Of a stretch of DNA of 64,000 bases, positions 32,099 to 42,678 are shown in pieces. The stretch comes from Sulfurospirillum arcachonense DSM 9755 (GTDB lineage: Bacteria; Campylobacterota; Campylobacteria; Campylobacterales; Sulfurospirillaceae), in contig NZ_JFBL01000008.1 in the NCBI RefSeq assembly GCF_000597725.1, positions 62,001 through 126,000 of the forward strand, in the 5' to 3' direction. The translations under genes and the position numbers were made by a program. The notes below the pieces were generated by a model. That model was given only the letters and a program-made list of their open reading frames with translations. It was not told the origin of the DNA and made no database searches. Every line of letters begins with the position of its first letter. Position 1 is the stretch's first letter.

Positions 32099-33320
32099 TC
32101 GTGAGTGTAGTTTTTGTGGTTCTAGGGAAGGAGCCGATACAAGATTGATAGCTGGAGAAGGTGTTTTTATATGTGAACACTGTGTAATTTCAGCACATAA
32201 AATATTTTTTGGTGATATAAGAGAAGAAGATAATGAAGAGACTGAACTTTTAGAGCAAGAACTTTTAGCACCAAAAGAGTTAAAAAATATGCTAGATAAG
32301 TATGTTATAGGACAAGAAAGAGCAAAAAAAGTTTTTTCTGTTGGGGTATATAATCATTATAAGAGAATTTTTAGACAAAGTAGTGTTGAAGATGATACAG
32401 AAATATCTAAATCAAATATCTTATTAATTGGACCAACTGGAAGTGGTAAAACACTTATGGCTCAAACAATGGCAAGATTTTTAGATGTTCCTATTGCAAT
32501 TAGTGATGCAACGAGTCTTACAGAAGCTGGGTACGTTGGAGAAGATGTTGAAAATATTTTAACAAGATTGCTTCAAGCAGCAGATGGTGATGTAAAACGA
32601 GCAGAACAAGGTATCGTTTTTATAGATGAAGTTGATAAAGTAGCAAGAATGAGTGAGAACCGTTCTATTACTAGAGATGTGAGTGGTGAAGGGGTACAAC
32701 AAGCACTTCTAAAAATTATCGAAGGTAGTGTTGTTAATATTCCACCAAAAGGTGGAAGAAAACATCCAAATCAAGAATTTTTGCAAATTGATACTTCAAA
32801 TATCTTATTTATTTGTGGTGGTGCATTTGATGGTCTTGAAGAGATAGTTAAAAGAAGAGTTGGTAAAAATGTACTTGGTTTTGATCAAGAAAAAAGAGCA
32901 AAAAGTGATGATGTAAAACTTTTAGAAGCTATTGAACCTGATGATTTAGTTCATTATGGATTGATTCCTGAGCTTATTGGTCGTTTACATGTATTAGCTA
33001 CTTTAGGTGAAATTACAAAAGATGAAATGGTACAGATTTTAACTGAACCACACAATGCAATATTTAAACAGTATAAAAAACTTTTTGCTATAGATAATGT
33101 TGAATTAAATTTTGAGCCAGAAGCTTTAGAAGAAGTAGCTATTTTAGCAATAAAAAGAAAAACTGGGGCAAGAGGTTTGAGAACTATCATGGAAGAAATT
33201 ATGACAGATGTTATGTATGAACTTCCAGAACTTGATGGTTATGAAGTAATGGTAACAAAAGATGTTGTTGTAAAAGGTGAAAAACCTTTATATATTAAAA
33301 AAAATAAAAAAAGCGCATAA
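32091..33320 (+). CDS. clpX: ATP-dependent Clp protease ATP-binding subunit ClpX
   Basis: I choose ATG 32091 ([16 protein letters not shown]) after GAGAGG; an upstream GTG adds nine unlikely residues. The 410-residue protein has the zinc-binding CSFC/CEHC domain, Walker [16 protein letters not shown], Walker [19 protein letters not shown], the [18 protein letters not shown] sensor region and the [14 protein letters not shown]-terminal part. It unfolds substrates for ClpP. The ClpP-binding loop should be near the mid-domain (residues about 260-275). Confidence 0.96.
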   Translation: MVNRECSFCGSREGADTRLIAGEGVFICEHCVISAHKIFFGDIREEDNEETELLEQELLAPKELKNMLDKYVIGQERAKKVFSVGVYNHYKRIFRQSSVEDDTEISKSNILLIGPTGSGKTLMAQTMARFLDVPIAISDATSLTEAGYVGEDVENILTRLLQAADGDVKRAEQGIVFIDEVDKVARMSENRSITRDVSGEGVQQALLKIIEGSVVNIPPKGGRKHPNQEFLQIDTSNILFICGGAFDGLEEIVKRRVGKNVLGFDQEKRAKSDDVKLLEAIEPDDLVHYGLIPELIGRLHVLATLGEITKDEMVQILTEPHNAIFKQYKKLFAIDNVELNFEPEALEEVAILAIKRKTGARGLRTIMEEIMTDVMYELPELDGYEVMVTKDVVVKGEKPLYIKKNKKSA

Positions 33321-33333
33321 AAAGGTATAGCGA

Positions 33334-34368
33334 ATGATTCTTGATCAATTAATTGGTTTTTTCTCTAGTGATATGAGTATAGATCTCGGGACAGCAAATA
33401 CATTAGTTTTGCTTAGAGGGAAAGGTATTATCATCAATGAACCTTCTGTAGTAGCAGTTCAAAGAGATAAGTACGGTAGACAAAAGATTTTAGCTGTTGG
33501 TAGAGAAGCTAAAAACATGGTTGGTAAAACACCAGGCAACATAGAAGCAATTCGCCCTATGAGAGATGGGGTTATTGCTGATTTTGATATGACTGAAAAA
33601 ATGATCCGTTATTTTATTGAAAAAGCACATAAGAGAAAAAGTTTTTTAAGACCTCGTATTATTATTTGTGTACCTTACGGACTTACTCAAGTTGAAAGAA
33701 AAGCAGTAAGAGAATCTGCTATGAGTGCAGGGGCTAGAGAAGTATTTTTGATTGAAGAACCTATGGCTGCTGCTATTGGAGCTGATCTTCCTATTCGTGA
33801 TCCAAAAGGAAGTTTAGTTGTTGATATTGGTGGTGGTACAACAGAAATTGGTGTAGTTTCACTTGGTGGGCTTGTTATATCAAAATCAATTAGAACAGCT
33901 GGAGATAAGATTGATCTTGCAATTGTTGATTATGTAAAAAGAAAATATAATCTTTTAATTGGTGAGAGAACTGGTGAAGAGATTAAAATAGAGATAGGAA
34001 CAGCGGTAGTTCAGGATGAACCATTATCTATGATGGTAAAAGGTCGTGATCAGGTAAGTGGACTATTAAGTAGAATTGAGCTTACTAGTGAAGATGTAAG
34101 AGATGCAACAAAAGAACCACTTAAAGAGATTGCCGATGCACTTAAAGATGTTTTAGAAGTAATGCCTCCTGATCTTGCTGGTGATATAGTTGAAAATGGT
34201 GTTGTATTAACTGGTGGTGGAGCTTTAATTAGAGGGTTTGATAAATATTTAGCTGATATTGTTAAATTACCAGTATTTGTAGCGGATGAGCCATTGTTAG
34301 CTGTTGCAAAAGGAACAGGAAAAGCGTTAGATGAGATAGGATTATTGCAACAATTATCAAATGAATAA
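33334..34368 (+). CDS. mreB: Rod-shape protein MreB
   Basis: A 344-residue bacterial actin. [19 protein letters not shown] is the phosphate-1 loop, [18 protein letters not shown] the phosphate-2 loop, and [18 protein letters not shown] the adenosine motif. It forms membrane-bound filaments that guide peptidoglycan synthesis along the cell length. It overlaps mreC by eight bases. A RodZ-like partner may be at 864. Confidence 0.97.
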   Translation: MILDQLIGFFSSDMSIDLGTANTLVLLRGKGIIINEPSVVAVQRDKYGRQKILAVGREAKNMVGKTPGNIEAIRPMRDGVIADFDMTEKMIRYFIEKAHKRKSFLRPRIIICVPYGLTQVERKAVRESAMSAGAREVFLIEEPMAAAIGADLPIRDPKGSLVVDIGGGTTEIGVVSLGGLVISKSIRTAGDKIDLAIVDYVKRKYNLLIGERTGEEIKIEIGTAVVQDEPLSMMVKGRDQVSGLLSRIELTSEDVRDATKEPLKEIADALKDVLEVMPPDLAGDIVENGVVLTGGGALIRGFDKYLADIVKLPVFVADEPLLAVAKGTGKALDEIGLLQQLSNE

Positions 34369-35107
34369 AATTAAATTTCTTGTATTTATAGCTATATTTG
34401 TTCTATTGTCTTTAGAATATGGGAGTGATTTGAGAGGGATTTTTTTAAAAAATACTAATCTTGTCATTGCAACGTATTTAGATATAAAAAATAGTATTGA
34501 GCAAACTGTAGATGAACATTTTGCTCAACAAAAAGAAATAGTAACTTTAAGAGAAGAAAACAAGAAATTAAAAAATTCAGCAGAACTTTTGAGTGCTTTT
34601 GCCTCAAAGCTGAATGATGTTTTAAAAAAGAATAATGTTCCAGAGTATGAACCAAAAGTAAAATTGGTTCGCTCAGTTGCATATTCAAATTTGAATGATT
34701 ATTATAAAGTCTGGATTGATTACAAAGACTTTAATGCTTCAAGAATATATGGCCTTTTAGATAAAGGTAATAGTGCAGGAATAGTGGTAGAAAAAGATGG
34801 AAATCCTATGGCTTTATTACTAGGAGATCCAAAATCTATATTTTCTGTTTTTGTAGGGGATAAAAAAATTCCTGGAGTGATTAAGGGAAAAAAATCGGAA
34901 GTACAAGTAAAGTATATCCCACTATGGATGAATCCTAAAGTTGGAGATGAAGTAGTTACAAGTGGTTTAGATGGTATCTTTTTTGGTGGGGTTCGAGTTG
35001 GAGTTGTAAAAAAAGTTATAAAAGAAGAACTTTCAAAAACAGCTATTATTGAACCGTATACAAAAATAAATGTTCCCTCTTATTATCATATAATAGAAAA
35101 AAATTAG
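34361..35107 (+). CDS. mreC: Rod-shape protein MreC
   Basis: A 248-residue MreC: a membrane segment at about 4-20 ([17 protein letters not shown]), a coiled coil around 45-85, then the beta barrels with [28 protein letters not shown] and [23 protein letters not shown] (cut here). MreC links MreB and the PBP2-RodA synthase in the periplasm. No mreD follows in this window; carB comes next after 56 bases. Confidence 0.93.
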   Translation: MNKIKFLVFIAIFVLLSLEYGSDLRGIFLKNTNLVIATYLDIKNSIEQTVDEHFAQQKEIVTLREENKKLKNSAELLSAFASKLNDVLKKNNVPEYEPKVKLVRSVAYSNLNDYYKVWIDYKDFNASRIYGLLDKGNSAGIVVEKDGNPMALLLGDPKSIFSVFVGDKKIPGVIKGKKSEVQVKYIPLWMNPKVGDEVVTSGLDGIFFGGVRVGVVKKVIKEELSKTAIIEPYTKINVPSYYHIIEKN

Positions 35108-35163
35108 GATTGAATTCAGAACCAATTATGAGGGATTGAATTGAATTCTAAAGGAAGATTATA

Positions 35164-38100
35164 ATGCCAAAACGTAATGATATAAAAACAATTTTGTTAA
35201 TAGGTTCAGGACCTATTGTTATAGGACAAGCATGTGAGTTTGATTACTCTGGAACACAAGCAACAAAGACTCTTAAAGAGTTAGGTTATAGAGTTGTATT
35301 GGTAAATTCCAATCCAGCTACTATTATGACTGATCCTGAGTTTGCAGATAGAACATATATAGAACCAATTAATGAAGAGATAATAGCAAAGATTATAAAA
35401 AAAGAAAATGTAGATGCAATTTTGCCTACTATGGGTGGACAAACAGCACTTAATGCAGCTATGAGTATGTATGAAAAAGGCATGTTAGAAGGTATAAAAT
35501 TTTTAGGAGCAAATCCTGAAGCTATTAAAAAAGGTGAAGATAGACAAGCCTTTAAAGAAGCAATGATAAAAATTGGTATGGATTTACCTATAAGTAGATA
35601 TGCATATAATATGGATGAAGCTTTAAGTGCTGCTGAAGAGATAGGTTTCCCTCTCATCATTAGAGCTTCATATACACTTGCTGGTGGTGGTAGTGGTGTT
35701 GCATATAATATTGATGAATTTAAAGAACTTGCTGCAACAGGATTAGAAATTAGTCCTATTACAGAAATTTTGATTGAAGAGTCTCTTCTTGGTTGGAAAG
35801 AGTACGAGATGGAAGTAATCAGAGATAATGCTGATAACTGTATTATTGTATGTTCTATTGAAAACTTTGATCCAATGGGTGTTCATACTGGAGATAGTAT
35901 AACTATGGCTCCTGCTTTAACTCTTACAGATAAAGAGTATCAAAAGATGAGAAATGCATCTTTTGCAATTTTACGTGAAATTGGTGTTGATACAGGTGGG
36001 AGTAATGTGCAATTTTCTGTTGATCCAAAAACAGGACGTATGACAGTAATTGAGATGAATCCTCGTGTTTCTCGCTCATCAGCACTTGCTTCAAAAGCGA
36101 CAGGTTATCCTATTGCAAAAGTAGCAACTCTTTTAGCAGTTGGTTTTACTTTAGATGAAATTACAAATGACATTACAGGAACAGCAGCTAGTTTTGAGCC
36201 TGTTATTGATTATATAGTAACAAAGATTCCTCGTTTTACATTTGAAAAATTCCCTGTTGCTGATTCTACTTTAACTACTTCTATGAAAAGTGTTGGTGAA
36301 GTTATGGCAATTGGTAGAACTTTTAAAGAATCTTTTCAAAAAGCACTTTGTTCGCTTGAAACTGGACTAAGTGGATTTGATGAAATTACTTATGATATGG
36401 ATACACTCAAAAAAGAGATTCGTCGTCCAAATGAGATAAGAATGCTTTGTGTGATGGAAGCACTTGGTCGTGGTATAAGTGTCGATGAAATTTATGAGTT
36501 ATGTAAAATTGATAAGTGGTATTTAAATCAATTTAAAGATATATTAGATTTAGAGAAAAAGTTAGATATGTTTGCTCTTAATGATGAAAAACTTTTAAGA
36601 AAAGCAAAAAGTTATGGTTTCTCTGATAAAAAAATTGCTTGGTTAATTAACAAATACGATAATTTAGAATTAACACAAAATGATATATATACAGCACGTA
36701 CAAAACTTGGAATAAATTTGGAATACAATGAAGTAGATACTTGTGCAGCAGAATTTAAAGCTTTAACACCTTATCTTTATTCAACAACAAATATAACGAA
36801 ATTACCAAAAGTTGAGGAAAAAGCTGATAATAAGAAAAAAGTAATGATTATAGGTGGCGGACCAAATAGAATTGGGCAAGGTATTGAGTTTGATTACTGT
36901 TGTGTTCATGCTTCTTATGCACTTCGTGATTTAGGAGTTACAACTATTATGTATAACTGTAATCCTGAAACAGTTTCAACTGATTATGATACAAGTGATA
37001 TTCTTTATTTTGAACCAATTGATTTTGAACATGTAAGAAGTGTGGTTGAGAGAGAAAATCCAGATGGCATTATTGTTCACTTTGGAGGACAAACTCCTCT
37101 AAAAATTGCTAAAAGATTAACAGTAATTGGTGGAAAAATTATAGGAACTACAGCACGTGTAATTGATGAAGCTGAAGATAGAGAAAAATTTTCTAAATTT
37201 TTAAGAGACAATGACATAAAACAACCAAATAATGCAACAGCAACGAGCCAAGAAGAAGCAATAAAATATGCACAAGAGATAGGGTATCCTGTTCTTGTAC
37301 GTCCTTCTTATGTTCTTGGTGGAAGAGCTATGAGAACTGTATATAATGAAGAAGAATTAAAACAATATATGACAGAAGCAGTAAGTGTTTCTCATAATTC
37401 TCCAGTATTACTTGATCAATTTTTAGATCGTGCTATTGAGCTTGATGTAGATGCTGTTTGTGATGGAACAGATGTTTATATCGGCGGAATTATGCAGCAT
37501 ATAGAAGAAGCAGGAATCCATAGTGGGGATAGCGCTTGTTCATTGCCAGCAATTAGTTTAAGTGATAGAATAATAAAAAAAGTAGAAGAACAAACAAAAA
37601 AAATAGCACTTAATCTTGGAGTTGTTGGTCTTATGAATATTCAATATGCAATTTATGATGATGATGTTTATATGATTGAAGTTAATCCAAGAGCAAGTAG
37701 AACAGTACCATTTGTATCTAAAGCTACAGGTATTCCTTTGGCAAAAGTTGCTACTCGTGTTATGTACCAAGGTGATTTGAAAGAAGCGCTAAGTTTTTAT
37801 GATAAATATAATGTTGTTGAAGAAGTTGATGGTTTATTAAAACCTAAATTAAAAGGACATGTTTCAGTCAAAGAGGCAGTTTTCCCATTTAGTAAGCTAG
37901 CTGGTGCAGATTTAATTTTAGGGCCTGAGATGAAATCAACAGGTGAAGTTATGGGCATAAGTGACTCATTTGCTACTTCATTTGCAAAAGCACAAATTGC
38001 ATCATCAAATATGATACCAAGTAAAGGAACAGTATTTATCTCCTTGACTGATATTGATAAAGCATACGCAAAAGATATTGGTGCTGGTTTTGAAAAACTT

Positions 38101-38421
38101 GGTTTTACAATTTTAGCAACTGGTGGAACTCATAATGCTCTTGTTATGGCAGGAGTTAATTCACAATTTGTTCATAAAATTAGTGAAGGTCGACCAAACA
38201 TAGAAGATAAATTAAAAAATGGTGACGTAGATTTAGTGATTAATACAAGTGATGCAAAATCAAGTAAAGATGATGCTAAAAAAATACGCCAGTCTGTTTT
38301 AAGATTTAATATTCCTTATTTTACAACTATTGCAGCTGCAAGTGCAGCAGTAGAGTCTATTAAAAATATAGAAGATGGTAGTGCATTAGAGCCTAAAGCT
38401 CTTCAGGATTACTTGCAATAA
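35164..38421 (+). CDS. carB: Carbamoyl-phosphate synthase large chain
   Basis: A 1085-residue synthase with two ATP-grasp halves (about 1-400 and 550-940), an oligomerisation region between and a C-terminal MGS-like allosteric domain (about 940-1085; [14 protein letters not shown]). Motifs include [36 protein letters not shown] and [18 protein letters not shown]-type repeats. It makes carbamoyl phosphate for arginine and pyrimidines. The small subunit carA is not in the window. The 56-base leader holds GAATTC arms and a repeated GGATTGAATT. Confidence 0.97.
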   Translation: MPKRNDIKTILLIGSGPIVIGQACEFDYSGTQATKTLKELGYRVVLVNSNPATIMTDPEFADRTYIEPINEEIIAKIIKKENVDAILPTMGGQTALNAAMSMYEKGMLEGIKFLGANPEAIKKGEDRQAFKEAMIKIGMDLPISRYAYNMDEALSAAEEIGFPLIIRASYTLAGGGSGVAYNIDEFKELAATGLEISPITEILIEESLLGWKEYEMEVIRDNADNCIIVCSIENFDPMGVHTGDSITMAPALTLTDKEYQKMRNASFAILREIGVDTGGSNVQFSVDPKTGRMTVIEMNPRVSRSSALASKATGYPIAKVATLLAVGFTLDEITNDITGTAASFEPVIDYIVTKIPRFTFEKFPVADSTLTTSMKSVGEVMAIGRTFKESFQKALCSLETGLSGFDEITYDMDTLKKEIRRPNEIRMLCVMEALGRGISVDEIYELCKIDKWYLNQFKDILDLEKKLDMFALNDEKLLRKAKSYGFSDKKIAWLINKYDNLELTQNDIYTARTKLGINLEYNEVDTCAAEFKALTPYLYSTTNITKLPKVEEKADNKKKVMIIGGGPNRIGQGIEFDYCCVHASYALRDLGVTTIMYNCNPETVSTDYDTSDILYFEPIDFEHVRSVVERENPDGIIVHFGGQTPLKIAKRLTVIGGKIIGTTARVIDEAEDREKFSKFLRDNDIKQPNNATATSQEEAIKYAQEIGYPVLVRPSYVLGGRAMRTVYNEEELKQYMTEAVSVSHNSPVLLDQFLDRAIELDVDAVCDGTDVYIGGIMQHIEEAGIHSGDSACSLPAISLSDRIIKKVEEQTKKIALNLGVVGLMNIQYAIYDDDVYMIEVNPRASRTVPFVSKATGIPLAKVATRVMYQGDLKEALSFYDKYNVVEEVDGLLKPKLKGHVSVKEAVFPFSKLAGADLILGPEMKSTGEVMGISDSFATSFAKAQIASSNMIPSKGTVFISLTDIDKAYAKDIGAGFEKLGFTILATGGTHNALVMAGVNSQFVHKISEGRPNIEDKLKNGDVDLVINTSDAKSSKDDAKKIRQSVLRFNIPYFTTIAAASAAVESIKNIEDGSALEPKALQDYLQ

Positions 38422-38422
38422 A

Positions 38423-38866
38423 ATGTTAAATCCACAGTTAGTTTATCTTGTTCAAACAGAGACTACTGTGGGTTTTTTATCTCAAGATGCTGAGAAGTTG
38501 TCAGATTCAAAAGAAAGAGACAAAAAACAGCCTTTCATAAGATGTGTAGATTCTCTTAGTACATTAAAGAAATTTTCTAGAGTTCCTAAAAAATTTAAAA
38601 ACAAGATTAGACGTTCACAAAAAATAACATTTATTTATCCAAATAATCAAGCTATTCGACTTGTTAAAGATTCTGAACATTTAAAGTTTTTAAAACAACT
38701 TCAATGGGCTTATTCATCTTCTGCAAATTTAACAAAGAAAAATTTTGATGAGTCTTATGCCAAGAAAAAAGCTGATATAATAGTTGAAGATAAAAGAGGT
38801 TTTTTTGAAGGTAAACCTTCAAGTATTATAAAATTTAACAATAAAAAATTAAAAAAGTTACGATAA
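38423..38866 (+). CDS. Short Sua5/YciO/YrdC-like protein
   Basis: A 147-residue protein that begins one base after carB. LVYLVQTETTVGFLSQDA corresponds to the TsaC/Sua5 start (xxTxTxYGLxxDA), SKERDKKQPF to the Lys-x-Arg substrate site, and YSSSANLTKKNFD to the SANxS motif. It is much shorter than TsaC (about 190) or Sua5 (about 340), lacking the middle part of the domain, so it may be a diverged paralogue, not the main t6A enzyme. From memory, C. jejuni has a similar gene at this place. Note tcdA, which acts on t6A, nearby at 39317. Confidence 0.7.
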   Translation: MLNPQLVYLVQTETTVGFLSQDAEKLSDSKERDKKQPFIRCVDSLSTLKKFSRVPKKFKNKIRRSQKITFIYPNNQAIRLVKDSEHLKFLKQLQWAYSSSANLTKKNFDESYAKKKADIIVEDKRGFFEGKPSSIIKFNNKKLKKLR

Positions 38867-38880
38867 AAGGAGAAATTAAA

Positions 38881-39339
38881 ATGATGAACCGTTTATTGAA
38901 TTCTTTGTTTATGGGTTTTATATTTATTAGTATTTTGGATTTTCTTTATTTTATCGGTTTAAAACTTAATTATTTTGATTTATATAAGATAGATGAATAT
39001 TTTAATGTTATATTTTTTGATAATCAAAATTTTTATATTTTAGTTCCAGTATCTCTTGTAGTAGGTTATTTACTTATGTATAGTAAATTTTCTAAGTTAT
39101 TTATGAAAGTATATGTAGTTGTTATTCTTCTTTTTGCTTCAACACTTTATGAGCCTATTGGAAAAAGTTTTGGTCAGAGTATTTTTATGCAAGAGAACCA
39201 ACGTCTTAAACTTGGTTCTACTACATTTAGTGGTGATACCCTTTATATAGGAAGAAAAAATATTTATATTTACAGAAAAGAGTTAGCAAAAACGGTTAAA
39301 CTTAAAAAAGATGAAGTTAAGAATTTAACAATTTTCTAA
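38881..39339 (+). CDS. Small inner-membrane protein of unknown function
   Basis: A 152-residue protein with three hydrophobic segments (about 7-26, 51-65 and 72-90) and a C-terminal soluble part with KLGSTTFSGDTLYIGRKNIYIYRKEL, rich in beta strand. RBS AAAAGGAG. The final 23 bases overlap the convergent tcdA gene. No family recognised. Confidence 0.6.
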   Translation: MMNRLLNSLFMGFIFISILDFLYFIGLKLNYFDLYKIDEYFNVIFFDNQNFYILVPVSLVVGYLLMYSKFSKLFMKVYVVVILLFASTLYEPIGKSFGQSIFMQENQRLKLGSTTFSGDTLYIGRKNIYIYRKELAKTVKLKKDEVKNLTIF

Positions 39340-39958
39340 TAGCTAAAGAAGACAGAGTAAGCCCAAAACTTCCTGTAACTCCTACAAAGCTTCCCAATCC
39401 TTGGCAATTTGGAAGCTCAGGTGAGAATACAACATCGAACTTCTTTTTAAAACCAACTTTTTTTAATTCATAACGAAATTTTTTAGCAAGTCCATCACCA
39501 TGAGTTTTCCAAATATTGGTTATTTCTATTTTTGTTGGGTCCATTTTCTTAGCACCTCCCATAGAACTTATAAGTTTATGGGAAACTTTTTGAGCAATAG
39601 CTACTTTTGCAGGCATATCATCAATCGCATCAATAACTAAATCAAAAGGTTCAAAATCAAACTCTTCAACCCATTGTGGTGTGATTTTTAAATCAAACCC
39701 TTCAATTCCCGCATAAAGCTCTTTCATTCTTTCAACTTTTATCATGCCAATAGCTTCACTTCCTAGCTGGCGGTTTTGATTTGTAATTTCGAAAGTATCA
39801 AAATCAATGATTGTAATAGAACCAATTCCAGCTCTATAAAGAGCATCTAAGCAAAAGCCACCAACACCACCAACACCTAAGAGTAAAATTTTTGCTTTTT
39901 GTAATTTTTCAAAATCATCTTGAAAAAGCAGTCTAGACCTGCTAAATCTATCATCCAT
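39317..39958 (-). CDS. tcdA: tRNA threonylcarbamoyladenosine dehydratase TcdA-like (ThiF/E1 family)
   Basis: A 213-residue E1-like enzyme: the ATP-binding loop LLGVGGVGGFCLDALYRAGIG, IDFDTFEITNQNRQLG and VIDAIDDMPAKVAIAQ are typical of TcdA/CsdL, which cyclises t6A in tRNA. MoeB/ThiF sulfur-carrier activators share the fold, but the missing zinc cysteines and the length favour TcdA. It overlaps surE by eight bases and belongs to its transcript. Confidence 0.85.
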   Translation of the reverse strand: MDDRFSRSRLLFQDDFEKLQKAKILLLGVGGVGGFCLDALYRAGIGSITIIDFDTFEITNQNRQLGSEAIGMIKVERMKELYAGIEGFDLKITPQWVEEFDFEPFDLVIDAIDDMPAKVAIAQKVSHKLISSMGGAKKMDPTKIEITNIWKTHGDGLAKKFRYELKKVGFKKKFDVVFSPELPNCQGLGSFVGVTGSFGLTLSSLAIRKLLNS

Positions 39959-40739
39959 TTTCTATCCATTCATTTAAAGTATTTATATCATCATAAGAGC
40001 TCATGTCAAGTTTTATTGGAGTGATTGATACATAGTTTTGTTCAATAGCACTCAAATCACAACTTTTCATTTTACTCTCTTTCCATTCTAATACATGAGT
40101 TCCTATCCAGTAGTACTCTTCTCCTCTAGGATTTCTATGAAGATGCGCGTCATTGCCATACATTTTATATCCTGCATGGGTTATTTTAACACCTTTACAA
40201 TCTTCTTCTTTTATAGGAGGAATATTGATATTTAAAAACCTTCTTTCTTGTAATGGAAATCCACCATCAAGAATTTTTTTAGCTATATCATGTGCATATT
40301 TTTGTGCCAGAGTATAACCATATGTTTTAATAGAAGCAGGTCCATTTTTATAAACTTGAGAGATAGCAATAGCTGGGATTCCTTGAAGTACCGCTTCCAT
40401 TGCAGCACTTGCTGTTCCACTGTATGTTATATCTTCACCCATATTTGAGCCATTGTTTATACCACTCACAACTAAATCCGGCATTTTATCTTCTTCAAAA
40501 AGAGCATATTTAGAAAGATAAATACAATCACTTGGTGTTCCATCATCGAGTTTAAAAAAATCATCGTCAATTTCAACAAAGCGTAGAGGACGAGTGAGTG
40601 TAAGTGAATGTCCACAAGCAGATTTTTCAGTAGTTGGTGCTACTACGGTTACTTGCCCTAAAGGCCGCAGTGCTTCAACTAAAGCTTTTAGTCCTTCTGA
40701 CTCAAAACCATCATCATTTGTTACTAATATTCTTTTCAT
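39951..40739 (-). CDS. surE: 5'/3'-nucleotidase SurE
   Basis: I choose ATG 40739 (MKRILVTNDDGFES), after AAGGAG; a longer frame from 40769 adds ten residues and would run through a hairpin. The 262-residue phosphatase has the metal-binding NDDG at 8-11, the SACGHSLTLTRPL loop and VSGINNGSNMG. It removes phosphate from nucleoside monophosphates. A structured leader and TATAAT promoter precede it. Confidence 0.95.
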   Translation of the reverse strand: MKRILVTNDDGFESEGLKALVEALRPLGQVTVVAPTTEKSACGHSLTLTRPLRFVEIDDDFFKLDDGTPSDCIYLSKYALFEEDKMPDLVVSGINNGSNMGEDITYSGTASAAMEAVLQGIPAIAISQVYKNGPASIKTYGYTLAQKYAHDIAKKILDGGFPLQERRFLNINIPPIKEEDCKGVKITHAGYKMYGNDAHLHRNPRGEEYYWIGTHVLEWKESKMKSCDLSAIEQNYVSITPIKLDMSSYDDINTLNEWIENG

Positions 40740-40748
40740 TATTTCTCC

Positions 40749-40812
40749 TTTAACTTTGAACAAGTCCAAAGTTAAATTTCTCTCACTAAAGCTTTTGCTT
40801 TGCGAAGAATTT
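40749..40812 (-). promoter_or_regulatory. Structured leader element, copy 5 (surE)
   Basis: On the minus strand: AAATT-CT pairs with AG-A-AATTT (one bulged A; 40805-40812 with 40774-40781), enclosing AAAGC-AAAA-GCTTT (40788-40801). The second hairpin, TTTAACTTTG with its GGAC-NN-GTT head and CAAAGTTAAA (40749-40776), abuts the AGGAG of surE. The two share three bases (40774-40776), so they compete. Confidence 0.5.
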
Positions 40813-40830
40813 ATTATTTATTTTTAGGGA

Positions 40831-40836
40831 ATTATA
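40831..40836 (-). promoter_or_regulatory. Candidate -10 box for surE
   Basis: TATAAT on the minus strand, inside the dyad TTAGG-N8-CCTAA (40824-40841). Transcription would begin near 40822, so the message starts just ahead of the structured leader. Confidence 0.4.
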
Positions 40837-40917
40837 CCTAATTATAAACACTAACTACACAGTATGACGATACTATACATATAAGGAAAGTAAAATTTAA
40901 GATAAAAGGAGAACATT

Positions 40918-41103
40918 ATGTGTATGATGCAATCACCAATAAATAGAAGACAGATAAATGTTCATAAGTACAAAAAGTATGAAAAAAAAGAAGAAACGCC
41001 TTTTAATAAAGAACTATTGAAACCTGACCCTCATTTTATTGATGAGAGAAAAGTTGAAAAAGAAGAAGATAAAGGATTTTTTAGTAAACTATTGGGACTA
41101 TAA
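40918..41103 (+). CDS. Small conserved-looking protein, 61 residues
   Basis: A 61-residue, highly charged protein (many Lys and Glu) with a strong RBS AAAAGGAG. It starts MCMMQSPINRRQ and ends DKGFFSKLLGL, a short amphipathic helix. It lies 14 bases before lpxB, whose TTG start would profit from coupling. Function unknown; no membrane segment. Confidence 0.6.
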   Translation: MCMMQSPINRRQINVHKYKKYEKKEETPFNKELLKPDPHFIDERKVEKEEDKGFFSKLLGL

Positions 41104-41117
41104 TATTAGGAGTACTT

Positions 41118-42155
41118 TTGAGTCCTGTAAAACTTCTTGTTTCTGCTCTTGAACCATCAGCTAATTTACATATGGAGCCTATAATAAAAGCAATAGGAAA
41201 TTGTGAATTATTAGGTATTTTTGATGAAAAATTTGGCAAACCACTACTTCCTAGTCGAGCATTTTCTATCATGGGTTTTGTAGATGCTATTCCTAAAATA
41301 AGATTGGCTAAAAAAACTATTGAAAAGATGGCTCAGCTTAGTTTATTAGTGGATACAGTTATACTTATAGATTCTCCTGCTTTTAATCTTCCTTTGGCAA
41401 AAGCTATAAAAAAAATCAATCCAAATGTAAAAATTATCTATTATATTCTTCCCCAAGTTTGGGCTTGGAAAGAAAAACGAGTAGCAAAAGTTGAAAAGTA
41501 TTGTGATGTTTTGGCTTCAATACTTCCATTTGAACAGCAGTTTTATAACCGAGCTAAGTATGTAGGACATCCTCTTTTAGATGAAATTGCTACATGTAAA
41601 GAAAAATATGAAGCGACAGGATATATCGCATATCTTCCAGGAAGTAGAAAAAGTGAAATAAAAAAGCTTATGCCTATTTATAAAGAGGTGGCAAAAAAGA
41701 TAAATAAAAACAATATATTAGTAATCCCACCACATTTTAATTCTCAAGAGATAAAAGAAATATACGGAGACATTAGAGAGTTTGATATCTCTCGTGATAC
41801 GTACAAAACTTTTTTAAAAAGTGAATTTGCATTTGTGTGTTCAGGAACAGCTACACTAGAAGCTTCATTGATTGGAGTTCCTTTAGTTTTAGCCTATAAG
41901 GCAAAAGCATTTGATGCATTTATTGCTAGGATGTTTGTAAAACTAAAACATGTAGGTTTAGCCAATATTATTTTTGATTTTGAAGGGTATGATCCTTTAC
42001 ATGTAGAACTTTTACAAGAGAAGGTTACTGTAGAAAATTTGATGGATGAATACGTACATATGGATAGAAAACTTTTTTATGAGAACTCTTTAAAATTGCA
42101 TAGAATTTTAAAGCATGGTAGTGCAAATGAGATGATAAAGCTAATTAAGATATAA
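41118..42155 (+). CDS. lpxB: Lipid-A-disaccharide synthase
   Basis: A GT19 glycosyltransferase of 345 residues that joins UDP-2,3-diacylglucosamine and lipid X. The start is TTG at 41118 with TAGGAG. Motifs: VSALEPSANLHMEP, LIDSPAFNLPLAK, YYILPQVWAWKEKRV, YVGHPLLDEI, LPGSRKSEI and SGTATLEASLIGVPLVLAYKA (cut). Three dispersed-palindrome-type sites fall near or in it (41592, 41948, 41999). Confidence 0.94.
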   Translation: MSPVKLLVSALEPSANLHMEPIIKAIGNCELLGIFDEKFGKPLLPSRAFSIMGFVDAIPKIRLAKKTIEKMAQLSLLVDTVILIDSPAFNLPLAKAIKKINPNVKIIYYILPQVWAWKEKRVAKVEKYCDVLASILPFEQQFYNRAKYVGHPLLDEIATCKEKYEATGYIAYLPGSRKSEIKKLMPIYKEVAKKINKNNILVIPPHFNSQEIKEIYGDIREFDISRDTYKTFLKSEFAFVCSGTATLEASLIGVPLVLAYKAKAFDAFIARMFVKLKHVGLANIIFDFEGYDPLHVELLQEKVTVENLMDEYVHMDRKLFYENSLKLHRILKHGSANEMIKLIKI

Positions 42156-42183
42156 TAAGAACAAAATGTGATTTGGAGTAGTA

Positions 42184-42675
42184 ATGACAAAAGAACCAAT
42201 GACCCAGTTTGGGCATTCAAAGCTAAAAAATGAACTAAATGATTTAAAAAAAGTACAAAGACCTGAAACTGTTGAAGAGATTGATATAGCAAGAAGCCAT
42301 GGGGATTTAAAAGAAAATGCAGAATACCATGCGGCAAGAGAAAAGTTGAGATTTATAGAATCAAGAATAGCTGAACTTAGTGATCTTTTAGTAAATTCTC
42401 AGTTAGTTGATCCATCTTCTTATGCTCACGATAAAGTAAGATTTGGCTCAACAGTAGAATTAGAAAACTTAGTAACTGAAGAAAAAGCTGTTTACACAAT
42501 AGTAGGAAAAACAGAGAGTAATCCAGATGTGGGGCTTATTTCTTTTCATACACCATTAGCACGTGGACTTATGGGAAAAGAAGAGGGTGATGAAGTTGTA
42601 ATTGCATTGCCTAGTGGAAAAGTTGAGTATGAAATACTTGAAGTTGCATATAAAAAAATAGATTTTAAAGAGTAG
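42184..42675 (+). CDS. greA: Transcription elongation factor GreA
   Basis: A 163-residue GreA: an N-terminal coiled coil (KLKNELNDLKKVQRPETVEE ... ARSHGDLKENAEYHAAREK), in which the acidic tip D-L-K-E-N stimulates RNA cleavage by stalled polymerase, and a C-terminal FKBP-like domain with SFHTPLARGLMGKEEGDEV. Full length. Confidence 0.96.
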   Translation: MTKEPMTQFGHSKLKNELNDLKKVQRPETVEEIDIARSHGDLKENAEYHAAREKLRFIESRIAELSDLLVNSQLVDPSSYAHDKVRFGSTVELENLVTEEKAVYTIVGKTESNPDVGLISFHTPLARGLMGKEEGDEVVIALPSGKVEYEILEVAYKKIDFKE

Positions 42676-42678
42676 AAA

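Noticed and set aside
35108-35157. GAATTC arms and repeated GGATTGAATT in the carB leader as a pyrimidine or arginine attenuator
   Set aside because: The stem is short and interrupted, no leader peptide or U-tract is visible, and it lacks the parts of the shared leader element.
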